A stretch of 64,000 nucleotides of DNA. Origin: a candidate division TA06 bacterium. GTDB lineage: Bacteria; Hydrothermota; DG-26; E44-bin18. Under the pieces are notes generated by a model. The model saw only the letters and a list, made by a program, of their open reading frames with translations. It was not told the DNA's origin and did not search any database. The translations under genes were made by a program, and so were the position numbers. The DNA is taken from positions 48,145 through 112,144 of the forward strand of contig SOJN01000080.1 in NCBI GenBank assembly GCA_004376575.1. The letters run 5' to 3'. Shown here piece after piece: positions 51,697 to 60,359 of this stretch (within the stretch, counting starts at the first letter, position 1; each line of letters begins with the position of its first letter).

Positions 51697-54297
51697 TCAT
51701 AGCTTACAGTTTGTTTCATGTTTCTTCTTCAGTTCAGCGAGGATATTGAGGGCTTCAAGGGGAGTTAACTCATTCATGTTCAGTTCTCTCAACTCCTTCA
51801 GGATGGGATGGGCCTTGGACCCAAAGAGACTGAGCTGATCTCTACTCTCCACCCTGGGAGCTCTCTTCCCTCTCCCTATCCTGGGAAGATTGGAAGGCGT
51901 TAGCTCATCAGACTCGAGGTTGGACAGGACTTCCTTCGCCCTTTGAACAACCTCCATTGGGATTCCAGCAAGCCTCGCAACATGGATACCGTAGGACTTG
52001 TCAGCAGCACCAGGGACAACCTTCCTCAGGAATACGACATCGTCGCCCCTCTCAAGAACAGCAACATTGAGGTTTCTGACTCTGGGAAGCATCCTCTCCA
52101 GTTCAGTCAACTCGTGATAGTGAGTGGCAAAAAGAGTCTTGGCAGATATTTTCGGATTCTCATGCAGGTATTCGACTACCGCCCACGCTATTGAAAGGCC
52201 ATCAAAGGTCGAAGTCCCTCTTCCTATCTCATCCAGAATGATGAGACTCTTGTTGGTGGCACTGTTGAGTATGAGAGCAGTTTCATTCATCTCAGCCAGA
52301 AATGTCGAGACACCTCTGGAAAGGTCATCGGATGCGCCTACCCTGGTGAAAATCCTGTCCACCACACCTATTCTCGCACTCTTGGCAGGCACAAATGAAC
52401 CAACCTGGGCGAGTATTACTATCTCTGCTATCTGTCTGATAAAGGTTGATTTGCCCGCCATGTTAGGTCCTGTCACTATAATTATCTGCGAGGCCGCATT
52501 TCCCAAGCTTATATCATTGGGTACAAAACCAGAATGAAGATATTCCACAACCGGATGCCGCCCCTCAACAATCTCAATCTCATCCCACTCACCCACTGAA
52601 GGTCTAACGTAACTCCGGAGAACGGCAACCTCGGCCAGTGAAGAGAGTACATCGAGACGTGCAAGGCTAGTGGCCGCGTGCATAATCTTGGCTGAGTGCT
52701 CTGCCACTTTTCTTCTCAGGGTTACGAAGATGTCGTACTCCATAGCCCTGGACCTCTCCTCGGCTCCCAAGATTTTCGATTCGTACTCCTTGAGCTCAGG
52801 GGTAATGAATCTCTCAGCATTGGCCAGAGTCTGCTTTCTTGTGTAATCTTGTGGAACAAGAGAAAGGTTAGGCTTGGTAACTTCGATGTAGTATCCAAAG
52901 ACGTTGTTGAAACCCACCTTAAGGGAAGCAATGCCTGTTCTCTCCCTCTCTTTCGTCTGAAGTTGGGCAATCCACTTCTTGCCGCCTCTGGATATATCCT
53001 TCAATTCATCCAGATTTGAATCGTAACCCTGTCTGATTATCCCTCCATCCTTTAGTGAGATCGGGGGATCATCCACCAGAGCGCACTTGATAGTTGTGGC
53101 AATGCCTGAGGTGTCGCCAAGGTTCGATGCTGCTTCCTGGATAATTGGAGACACGGTGTCGGCCATCGCCTTCCTCACGTTCGGGACTACCTCAAGCGAG
53201 TCGGCGAGAGCGAGCAGGTCGCGGGGGCTAGCTCTCTCGCAGGATACTCTGGCGTTCAATCTTTCCACGTCAGTCAGCTTGCTAAGAAGCCTTCTCAGCT
53301 CTTGCCTGATCATAGACTTATCCGCCAGCTCTTCCACACCGTCCTGCCTTCTCTCTATCTTTTCCACGTTCATCAAGGGAGAAAGCAAGTATCTTCTCAA
53401 GAGCCTCCCCCCCATTGGCGTTCTCGTCATGTCAAGCAGGCCAAGCAGTGTACCTTCTTTCTCGCCTGCATGAATCTTCTCAGTCAATTCGAGATTTCTC
53501 ACGGTTGCCCTGTCAAGAATCATGTAATCTGAGACTGCATAGGCTCTTATGGTTCGGATCTGGGGAAGGGCCCTTTTCTGTGTCTCCTCAAGATAGGCCA
53601 GATTTGCGCCCGCGGCACAGACTGCAGCAGGTCTTCCATCCAGCCCTAGCCCCTCCAGCCCCGCAACCTTGAAGTGAGACAGCACCCTTTCTCTGGCAGA
53701 GCCCAGCGAGAAAAGATAGTCATCCCTCCTGGTAACAGGGCAGATCTGCGAGAATCTCGAATCATCGAGACTTTCAGGAATCAATAACTCTGAAGGTGAT
53801 ATTCTCGTAAGCTCTTCCAGAAGAGTTCCGTCGTTCACCTCCGTGGCCGAGAACTCTCCGGTGGATGGATCACAAACTGCAATTCCAAAGCGCTCCTCAG
53901 GCTTGCACAGAGAAATGAGGTAGTTGTTCTTCTTCTCCTCCAGCAGCGAAGGTCTGACAATCGTTCCCGGTGTAACCACCTCAACGACCTCCCTGCGGAC
54001 GATTCCTCGGGCCTGGCTGGCATCCTCCATCTGCTCACATAAGGCAACCTTGTAGCCTGCTTTCACCAGTCTATCCATGTAGGAGTCGATCGACCTGTAT
54101 GGCACACCGGCGAGGGGCACTTTCTCTTTTCTCCCATGAGGCCTAGCGGTGAGGGCAATGCCCAGCACTTCAGAAGCTATCTGAGCATCTTCATAAAAGG
54201 TCTCATAGAAATCGCCCATCCTGAACAAAAGGATGGTGTCCTTGTGGTCTCCTTTTATCCTGTGGTACTGCTCTAGAAGGGGTGTAAGCTTGGACAT
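51697..54297 (-). CDS. mutS: DNA mismatch repair protein MutS
   Basis: 866 aa, full length for MutS1. Mismatch-reading Phe-X-Glu in RMGDFYETFYEDA. Core and clamp domains. ATPase with Walker A TGPNMAGKSTFIRQ, Walker B region LIILDEIGRGTSTFDGLS and ATHYHELTELE. The C-terminal region ends in the short helical LNELTPLEALNIL-like tail. Recognises mismatches and recruits MutL. It is downstream of the TPR-SPOR gene by about 50 bases. Confidence 0.96.
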   Translation of the reverse strand: MSKLTPLLEQYHRIKGDHKDTILLFRMGDFYETFYEDAQIASEVLGIALTARPHGRKEKVPLAGVPYRSIDSYMDRLVKAGYKVALCEQMEDASQARGIVRREVVEVVTPGTIVRPSLLEEKKNNYLISLCKPEERFGIAVCDPSTGEFSATEVNDGTLLEELTRISPSELLIPESLDDSRFSQICPVTRRDDYLFSLGSARERVLSHFKVAGLEGLGLDGRPAAVCAAGANLAYLEETQKRALPQIRTIRAYAVSDYMILDRATVRNLELTEKIHAGEKEGTLLGLLDMTRTPMGGRLLRRYLLSPLMNVEKIERRQDGVEELADKSMIRQELRRLLSKLTDVERLNARVSCERASPRDLLALADSLEVVPNVRKAMADTVSPIIQEAASNLGDTSGIATTIKCALVDDPPISLKDGGIIRQGYDSNLDELKDISRGGKKWIAQLQTKERERTGIASLKVGFNNVFGYYIEVTKPNLSLVPQDYTRKQTLANAERFITPELKEYESKILGAEERSRAMEYDIFVTLRRKVAEHSAKIMHAATSLARLDVLSSLAEVAVLRSYVRPSVGEWDEIEIVEGRHPVVEYLHSGFVPNDISLGNAASQIIIVTGPNMAGKSTFIRQIAEIVILAQVGSFVPAKSARIGVVDRIFTRVGASDDLSRGVSTFLAEMNETALILNSATNKSLIILDEIGRGTSTFDGLSIAWAVVEYLHENPKISAKTLFATHYHELTELERMLPRVRNLNVAVLERGDDVVFLRKVVPGAADKSYGIHVARLAGIPMEVVQRAKEVLSNLESDELTPSNLPRIGRGKRAPRVESRDQLSLFGSKAHPILKELRELNMNELTPLEALNILAELKKKHETNCKL

Positions 54298-54349
54298 TTA
54301 GAGTAAGAAACATCTACGGGATACCTGAGCACCAGCACGAAGATTCGGC

Positions 54350-55132
54350 CTACCTGTTTGTGCTGGTAACCCAGCCGTTGAAACCTTCGCCCTTCTTGAG
54401 GGCTTCTGCGTACTCTGCCGCCTCCTCCCTGCTGGAGAATCTGCCCACCCTTACTCTGAAGAGCACCTTTCCTGCGATCTCGTTTCTCGTGACGAACGCA
54501 TCATGGCCTCTCTTCACGAGAGATTCCTTCAGGACCGTGGCAGTCTCCTTCTTGAGAAAGGAGGCAATCTGTATCGTGAAGTGATGCGGCTCAGGAGGTT
54601 TGATGTCCGGCTGCCTGGCGCCGACCAGCTTCGCGTATTTTGAAGTCGGATATCTCAAGAGCAACTTCTCGGCCCAAACTCGGGCTAAAGAAAGATCACC
54701 CAAGGCGTTGTAGGCCCGTATGACCCACCAATGGACAGCATCGCCGACGTCACTCTTCTTGTAATTGTCAGCAATGAATTTGAACCTAATGATAGCCTTG
54801 TCGTAGCTGCCCGCAGCATAGTGATACTGCGCTATCATGAAAAGGGCATTGTCTGCTACACTGCTTCGCGGGTACTTCACAATAATCCGGGAGAAGTTGT
54901 CCAAGGCAACAGCAAGCTCGCTGGAAAGCCTTCCCGCCAGATACAGCGCATTGGGTAATAGCGAACTCTCTGGATATTCGGAGATGAACAGGTCTACAGC
55001 ATCTAGCGCCTCTCCGAACTTCCCTTCCATGTACAGTTCTTGAGCCCTTTTGAAGTCCTCAATGTCGTCCGCAGCAGCCCGTATGCTGGCCAGCAAGGTG
55101 AGAATAATAAGAATGGTTAGAGTCTTATTCAT
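54350..55132 (-). CDS. Periplasmic TPR protein with C-terminal SPOR domain
   Basis: 260 aa. Signal peptide (TLTILIILTLLASIRAAA), four or five TPR-like units (FGEALDAVDLFISEYPESS, YDKAIIRFKFIADNYKKSD), then a SPOR domain from about 185 (HHFTIQIASFLKKETA ... LFRVRVGRFSSREEAAEYA). SPOR binds denuded septal glycans, so the protein probably acts in envelope or division processes. Its start overlaps the lapB stop by 4 bases. Confidence 0.82.
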   Translation of the reverse strand: MNKTLTILIILTLLASIRAAADDIEDFKRAQELYMEGKFGEALDAVDLFISEYPESSLLPNALYLAGRLSSELAVALDNFSRIIVKYPRSSVADNALFMIAQYHYAAGSYDKAIIRFKFIADNYKKSDVGDAVHWWVIRAYNALGDLSLARVWAEKLLLRYPTSKYAKLVGARQPDIKPPEPHHFTIQIASFLKKETATVLKESLVKRGHDAFVTRNEIAGKVLFRVRVGRFSSREEAAEYAEALKKGEGFNGWVTSTNR

Positions 55133-56283
55133 ACTGGAAAAGGCTCCGTTTCACCGCATGCAGGACAGACCCATTGAAACTCTTTTAATTTGTGGCCACA
55201 GCATGTACACCGGTACTGCTTCACCTCTTTATTCAACTCTTTTACTTCGGTCATCAGTTCATTAAGAGCATCCTCATGATGCCCGGTGGCAGCTAAGATT
55301 CGGGCCAGTCCCATCTTCGCAGATGGATAGTAAGGGTCAATCTCAAGGGCCTTTTTGTACTCTGCAATGGCGTTCCCGGTCTTACCCATCTTCATATAAA
55401 TTCTGGCCAGCGCATCATGGACAGAGACATTTCCTTTGTTTCTTGCCAGAAAGTCCTCGTACAGTTCCTTCGTCTCACCGAACTTACCCTGGTCAAAGAG
55501 TGCCTTCTCTATTCTGTTTAGCGTAAGAAACGCATACCTGGGTGAGGTTTCAACCACTCTCTTCCAATAGGAGATGGCTTCATCTACATCTCTTCTTGAG
55601 TAACTTGCATCGCCCAGATAGATCAGGGCGGGTACGCAATCCTTGTCGATCTTCAACGCTGACTTGAGGTGACGAAAAGCCTCCTCCCCCTTGCCGTTTT
55701 TCAGAAGGGTCATGCCGATGTTTGCCTGGTACGTGGCGATTTCCTGGCGCCCTTCCTCATTTCGTCTATCAACCAACCGCTTCATAGTGTCAACAGCCTG
55801 CTGCCACATACCTCTCTTTTCATAGAGGATCAGAAGTTCCCTCCTGAGAGAAGTGTTTCGCGGATCGAAGGATATGAGCTCCTGTAAGACATCGGTAGCT
55901 CTGGACAGTTCACCTCGCTTCTTGAAATCTTCGTATAGGCTTCGCTTCACGCGTGTCTTGACATCCCTGGACAGGTTGCGCCTCTGCAATAGGCTGTTGT
56001 GTACTCTAAGGGCTGTGGTAGTGTTGCCGCTCTTTCTCAAGAGGTCGCCGAGCCTTACATACGCGTCGGTGTTGTCTGTGTCCTCGGAAACGGCCTGTCT
56101 TAGCTTTCCGGCACCACCAGCAATATCACCGTCTAGTAGCCTCCTGAGACCATCAATATATGCCTGGTTCGTGCTATCGGGGCTTTTGCCGCGGTTACTG
56201 GCAATGTATATGAGTGCCCATATGAGTACTCCCAGTACTATTCCTGCCCCAATGTACAACCACAGGACATCAAATGCAATCAC
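55129..56283 (-). CDS. lapB: LapB-like TPR protein with rubredoxin-type metal-binding C terminus
   Basis: 384 aa. An N-terminal membrane anchor (LWLYIGAGIVLGVLIWALIYIA), about eight TPR repeats, and a C-terminal zinc/iron-binding tail (YRCTCCGHKL ... WVCPACG). This is the LapB/YciM layout. In enterobacteria LapB regulates LpxC turnover and so lipopolysaccharide amount. It overlaps lapA by 4 bases. Confidence 0.88.
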   Translation of the reverse strand: MIAFDVLWLYIGAGIVLGVLIWALIYIASNRGKSPDSTNQAYIDGLRRLLDGDIAGGAGKLRQAVSEDTDNTDAYVRLGDLLRKSGNTTTALRVHNSLLQRRNLSRDVKTRVKRSLYEDFKKRGELSRATDVLQELISFDPRNTSLRRELLILYEKRGMWQQAVDTMKRLVDRRNEEGRQEIATYQANIGMTLLKNGKGEEAFRHLKSALKIDKDCVPALIYLGDASYSRRDVDEAISYWKRVVETSPRYAFLTLNRIEKALFDQGKFGETKELYEDFLARNKGNVSVHDALARIYMKMGKTGNAIAEYKKALEIDPYYPSAKMGLARILAATGHHEDALNELMTEVKELNKEVKQYRCTCCGHKLKEFQWVCPACGETEPFPV

Positions 56284-56645
56284 TCCGCGGTCTCCTCCTC
56301 GGTCTCTTCCTTCTTTGCCGGTTCCTCCGCAACAGCCTCCTCAAGGCCGCTCAAAGGCAGGTTTCTCATATTGTCAAGCTCCCCTTTTAGCGTCCTCATT
56401 TGTTTTCGCTGTGCACGCAACCTGGCCCACAGTCTTATCTCGTATGGAACCCCGATGACGATAGTCAAGAACATGCCGAAAGCTATACACTCAATCATGA
56501 CGACGACAAGAGGGATGCCATTCCAGCTCCACATCAGGAGATTGAGATCCACTTCTTCAACTCCATTCTGAATCCCAACCGCGATTGCCAGGATCATCAG
56601 TGATACCACAACGATCAGAAATAGAAGCCTGTATACCGCAGCCAT
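56280..56645 (-). CDS. lapA: LapA-domain membrane protein
   Basis: 121 aa. Two membrane segments (LLFLIVVVSLMILAIAVG and IPLVVVMIECIAFGMFLTIV), a short cytoplasmic coiled region (RAQRKQMRTLKGEL) and an acidic tail. LapA/DUF1049 proteins are encoded next to lapB and form part of the envelope-control complex. Confidence 0.85.
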   Translation of the reverse strand: MAAVYRLLFLIVVVSLMILAIAVGIQNGVEEVDLNLLMWSWNGIPLVVVMIECIAFGMFLTIVIGVPYEIRLWARLRAQRKQMRTLKGELDNMRNLPLSGLEEAVAEEPAKKEETEEETAE

Positions 56646-56680
56646 CTCTTCCCCCTTTCATGGCAGGTCTAAAGGAGGCT

Positions 56681-58018
56681 TCATCCTACAATCCTTCCAT
56701 AGGCTGTCCAACCCCTCAACTCTTCCACCTTCACATTTACGTAATCCCCAGCCTTGGCCTCTCCTCTGAAAACGATATCTTTGTTCGTTCTCGATTTCCC
56801 CACATTCTCCCTGGGGTTGTTCTTGCTCTTGCCCCAAACCAGAACTTCAACAGTCTCCGAAACGAGAGAACGGTTCCTCTCCTCGGTTATCTTGTTCTGG
56901 ATTCCTATCAGTTCTTTCAGTCTCTCCTGTCTTACCTCGCGGGGCACCTGCCCTTCCATGGTGGCAGCCCTCGTCTTCTTCCGAGTAGAATAAGCGAACA
57001 TGTATGCAAAGTCAAAGGCTATTTCTCTTACCACATCGAGTGTCTGCTTGAAATCGCTGTCAGTCTCTCCTGGAAATCCGACGAGCAGATCTGTGGTCAG
57101 AGCTACGCCTTTGACCAGCCTCCGCGCAGTATCCACCTTTTCCATGTACTCCTCAACAGTGTACCCTCTGTTCATCAGGGTAAGCACCCTAGAGGATCCA
57201 GACTGGAGCGGCAGGTGTATATGTTCACACACGCTCTCGCATTCGACAATGGCTGAGACGACTTCATCTCCAAGATCCCGGGGATGAGATGTGGTAAATC
57301 TTATCCTGGCGTCCCCGACCGCGCTGTCCACAATCCGGAGGAGATCTGCAAAACCGTGTTCACCATCATTGTAAGAGTTGACGTTCTGTCCGATCAGAGT
57401 GATTTCCTTAACATCATTTCTAGTGAGCTCTCTAACCTCACCCACTATCTCCCTGGCCGGCCGCGACCTTTCTCGTCCGCGAGTGTAAGGAACGATGCAG
57501 TAGGAACAGAAGTTATTGCAGCCCCTCATAATGGGAATGAACGCGGAAATGGCATCTGGTCGGGCATTCAGATCGCCATAAGTTTCTGACTGCCGCACCT
57601 CGGTCAGCACAACAGACCGCCGCGATTTTGTGTAGCTTCTGATCAGCTCCGGGAGGTCCCTGTAGCAGTCAGGCCCAACGACAAGGTCAACACAGGGTGC
57701 ATCCTGGATAACTTTTGCACCTTTCGACTGGGCAAGGCATCCAATGATCCCAATCACCAAGTCAGGGTTTTTCGCCTTCAAGTTCGTCAGATTGTTCGCC
57801 CGTCCGATGGCTCTCGCCTCGGCGTGCCGTCTGACCGAACAGGTATTCAACAGAATCAGGTCTGCATCCTCAGGATTGTTCGTCTCCTCATAGCCATCTT
57901 TAGCAAGCAGACCCTTCACAATTGACGAGTCATGCTTGTTCATCTGACACCCATACGTTTTGATATAGAATCTTAGGGCCGATTTTTCATAACTCTTTTT
58001 GAATTCTCGGCTTGGCAT
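56681..58018 (-). CDS. miaB: tRNA-2-methylthio-N6-isopentenyladenosine synthase MiaB
   Basis: 445 aa radical-SAM methylthiotransferase. N-terminal UPF0004 domain with YIKTYGCQMNKHDS, LNTCSVRRHAEAR and IGIIGCLAQ (three cluster Cys). Radical SAM triad in MRGCNNFCSYCIVPYTRGRE. C-terminal TRAM domain. GQNVNSY and DLLVGFPGETDSDF are typical of MiaB. Adds the methylthio group at tRNA position 37. Confidence 0.95.
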   Translation of the reverse strand: MPSREFKKSYEKSALRFYIKTYGCQMNKHDSSIVKGLLAKDGYEETNNPEDADLILLNTCSVRRHAEARAIGRANNLTNLKAKNPDLVIGIIGCLAQSKGAKVIQDAPCVDLVVGPDCYRDLPELIRSYTKSRRSVVLTEVRQSETYGDLNARPDAISAFIPIMRGCNNFCSYCIVPYTRGRERSRPAREIVGEVRELTRNDVKEITLIGQNVNSYNDGEHGFADLLRIVDSAVGDARIRFTTSHPRDLGDEVVSAIVECESVCEHIHLPLQSGSSRVLTLMNRGYTVEEYMEKVDTARRLVKGVALTTDLLVGFPGETDSDFKQTLDVVREIAFDFAYMFAYSTRKKTRAATMEGQVPREVRQERLKELIGIQNKITEERNRSLVSETVEVLVWGKSKNNPRENVGKSRTNKDIVFRGEAKAGDYVNVKVEELRGWTAYGRIVG

Positions 58019-58176
58019 TTTTGTTTTCCCTCGAAAGACAAAACAGACAAGTCCTTCGATTCACGAGCTCGTTCACTCAGGACAAGTGCTGAGCGAGCAA
58101 TTTGAATCAACACCCCTTGAATCAAACGTCACCGTAATTGCGAATCGAAGCACTAGCTACCTTCTTTTCATTTCTG

Positions 58177-58482
58177 TCAACTCTTTATCATTACTAAGAG
58201 CATCTTGAACCTTTTGGTTGCCTGCAAAGCATGTGGTTTATGGGCAGGCATAATAATCATCTGGCCTGATTTTACTGTAGAAGGAACGCCTTCTATAGTA
58301 ATTACTGATTCACCATCCAGAATATATACTAAAGCATCAAATGGAGCTGTATGCTCACTTAATCCCTGGCCCTCATCAAATGCAAATAGGGTTACTATCC
58401 CGGTTTGTTTTTTTATAATTTCCTTGCTCACAACTGCACCATTTTGATAGTCAATCATTTCAGCTAAATTGCGAACATCCAT
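58177..58482 (-). CDS. Small cupin-domain protein
   Basis: 101 aa cupin: GLSEHTAPFDALVYILDGE as motif 1 and GQMIIMPAHKPHAL as motif 2, with His/Glu residues able to bind one metal ion. Base composition is visibly more AT-rich than the flanking housekeeping genes, as for the next gene. Function unknown. Confidence 0.8.
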   Translation of the reverse strand: MDVRNLAEMIDYQNGAVVSKEIIKKQTGIVTLFAFDEGQGLSEHTAPFDALVYILDGESVITIEGVPSTVKSGQMIIMPAHKPHALQATKRFKMLLVMIKS

Positions 58483-58569
58483 ATTATGTCTCTCCTATTT
58501 TGTTACTCGTTGGATCTCCATAAGAAAGGGCTTTTATTTTTCCATCCATGATCTCAAAGCCGGCTTTCC

Positions 58570-60012
58570 TCAATGGGAAGGGCGCTCAATGGCTTCATGA
58601 TATTCAGCATCTATGTTGATATCCCACAAGTTATATGGGCTACCGGGAAGGCGCAAGTAGTTACGAGCAGCCAGGATCCCACTCATAATAGAATGATCTT
58701 GATTGTTGTACTTGTGCATCCCCGCACGGCCAATCGGTTGGAGATTAGTAAATTCATCTATTGTTGACTTCAGCAAATCATAATGCGGCTGAAAACCAAT
58801 ATAGGTCATAGGGTAAGCTTCTGGCTCCCGCACGACCCATGACCTTTCCACTGACTTCTTTTTAACTAAACCTATCCTGTCCAATTCAGTAAGCGCCAAG
58901 TCTCTTAAAGAGTCATCTGACCGATTCCAGAGCCCCCCATTCTGGAAAGCGAAATATTCGATACTCAATGCGCTCTTATTCTTGGCATCGACCATCGCAT
59001 CTGAGAAGTTGTTGTAATTCACCAATCGTGCCATCTGAACATGCGGAGTATGTATATATAGCCACTGATCCGGGAACAAGTTTTCCCCATTCACCAACAG
59101 GTCTACTGTAATGTGATCACGGTATCGAAGTGCCTCTACAGATTTTTCGACTCGGGATGATTCAGGTGGGTCGAGCATATTGAAAAGACCTTTTAATGGT
59201 ATGCTGCTGAAGAAGTGTTTGGCTGTGATGCTTGTCACCTTAGAATCAGGATCTCTCACATCAATAGCTACTATTATACTATCTTGACGACTGACACGGA
59301 CGACCGTACTTCCCAGCATCAATTCCGCGCCCTGTGACACTATGTTGTCACACATAACCTCATACATCTGTCCCGCACCCAAGACTGGAAAATGGAATTC
59401 CTCAACAAGACTTTTGATTCTGTTGCTCTTTCCACCTAACAAGGCATTTCGAAGCACCTCAAGAATATCTAAACCTTTGATCCTTTGCGCTGCCCATTCG
59501 GCTCCAATCTGACTACACGGAATTCCCCATACCTTTTCTGTATATGTCTTGAAAAAGATTTCGTATAGCTTGCGTCCAAATCTCTGAACCATCCAGTCCT
59601 CAAACGAAATGGCTTTCTCTTTTCTCTTCATCTGGGATATCACAAAAGAAAACATGACATTTAGCGATTCCACAGGGCCCAGCTTTGCCAACACATCAAG
59701 CGGCTTCACTGGATAGTTGAAATATTTATTTCTGTAGAATATTCGTGTTAGGCGGGAAACCGGCCTAAAATCTGATCCCAAGGTGTCAAGCCATATCTTA
59801 TTTATTTCCTTGCTTTTGGTGACAAAACGGTGTGGGCCTAGATCAAATCTTGCTCCACCATGTACTTCTGTCCTCGCTAAGCCACCAACTGTCTTGTTGC
59901 GGTCTACAATCAAAATATCGGACACACCATGCCTGGTCAGTTCGAGCGCAGCACCCAATCCTGCTGGACCAGCACCCAGTATGCAGCATTCACAAGACCT
60001 CGAAACCACCAT
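58570..60012 (-). CDS. UDP-galactopyranose-mutase-like FAD-dependent protein
   Basis: 480 aa. Rossmann FAD motif ILGAGPAGLGAALELTRHG, then VDRNKTVGGLARTE, GGARFDLGPHRFVTKS and YTEKVWGIPCSQIGAEWAAQRIKG, as in the Glf/amine-oxidase-like flavoproteins of surface-polysaccharide clusters. GRAGMHKYNNQDHSIMSG near the end is typical. It may rearrange a nucleotide sugar or act as a protoporphyrinogen-oxidase-like enzyme; no glycosyltransferases are nearby. The start ATG 60012 abuts the stop of the HEPN-like ORF, with GGAG just inside that ORF. Confidence 0.8.
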   Translation of the reverse strand: MVVSRSCECCILGAGPAGLGAALELTRHGVSDILIVDRNKTVGGLARTEVHGGARFDLGPHRFVTKSKEINKIWLDTLGSDFRPVSRLTRIFYRNKYFNYPVKPLDVLAKLGPVESLNVMFSFVISQMKRKEKAISFEDWMVQRFGRKLYEIFFKTYTEKVWGIPCSQIGAEWAAQRIKGLDILEVLRNALLGGKSNRIKSLVEEFHFPVLGAGQMYEVMCDNIVSQGAELMLGSTVVRVSRQDSIIVAIDVRDPDSKVTSITAKHFFSSIPLKGLFNMLDPPESSRVEKSVEALRYRDHITVDLLVNGENLFPDQWLYIHTPHVQMARLVNYNNFSDAMVDAKNKSALSIEYFAFQNGGLWNRSDDSLRDLALTELDRIGLVKKKSVERSWVVREPEAYPMTYIGFQPHYDLLKSTIDEFTNLQPIGRAGMHKYNNQDHSIMSGILAARNYLRLPGSPYNLWDINIDAEYHEAIERPSH

Positions 60013-60159
60013 CTACACTCCAGTGTCTAGAATCGTTTTCGCTCCTGCTAAGTCTTTGCGTGCCCACAATACAAGTTTTTTGATCGCGCGGAAATTCGAT
60101 TCTTGCCGCTTAAATAGCCCCTTATCTAAGTACTCGTCTACGAATCTTTCATAAGTCAT
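60013..60159 (-). pseudogene. HEPN-domain-like N-terminal fragment, 48 aa
   Basis: A short frame starting MTYERFVDEYLDKGLFKRQ and continuing IKKLVLWARKDLAGAKTIL, then a stop. The two helices resemble the beginning of HEPN-domain proteins (nucleotidyltransferase-linked toxins), but the rest of the domain, including the RxxxxH motif, is absent. It directly abuts the flavoprotein gene (TAG-ATG). Probably a remnant; it might survive as a translational leader. Confidence 0.45.
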
Positions 60160-60206
60160 TTCCGTTTCCCATCAGGAATATCTTTGGATTCTTGAGGAGA
60201 TCTGTT

Positions 60207-60326
60207 TTACTTCTTCTCAAGCAACTCAATAATCCTGTTTAACTTAACAACAACGAGAACTGTGAATACTATGAACCAAATGGATGCTCCCCACCACAAG
60301 AACGACATACCTCCAAACCCCCACAT
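60207..60326 (-). CDS. 39-aa single-span membrane peptide
   Basis: ATG 60326 is preceded by GGAGGTGTAGT. The peptide has an aromatic/Gly start (MWGFGGMSFLWWGA), one hydrophobic span (IWFIVFTVLVVV) and a charged C-terminal helix (KLNRIIELLEKK). It is of a type missed by length cut-offs. Function unknown. Confidence 0.5.
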   Translation of the reverse strand: MWGFGGMSFLWWGASIWFIVFTVLVVVKLNRIIELLEKK

Positions 60327-60359
60327 ACTACACCTCCTTCTTCTCCATAGGAGCCAGGT

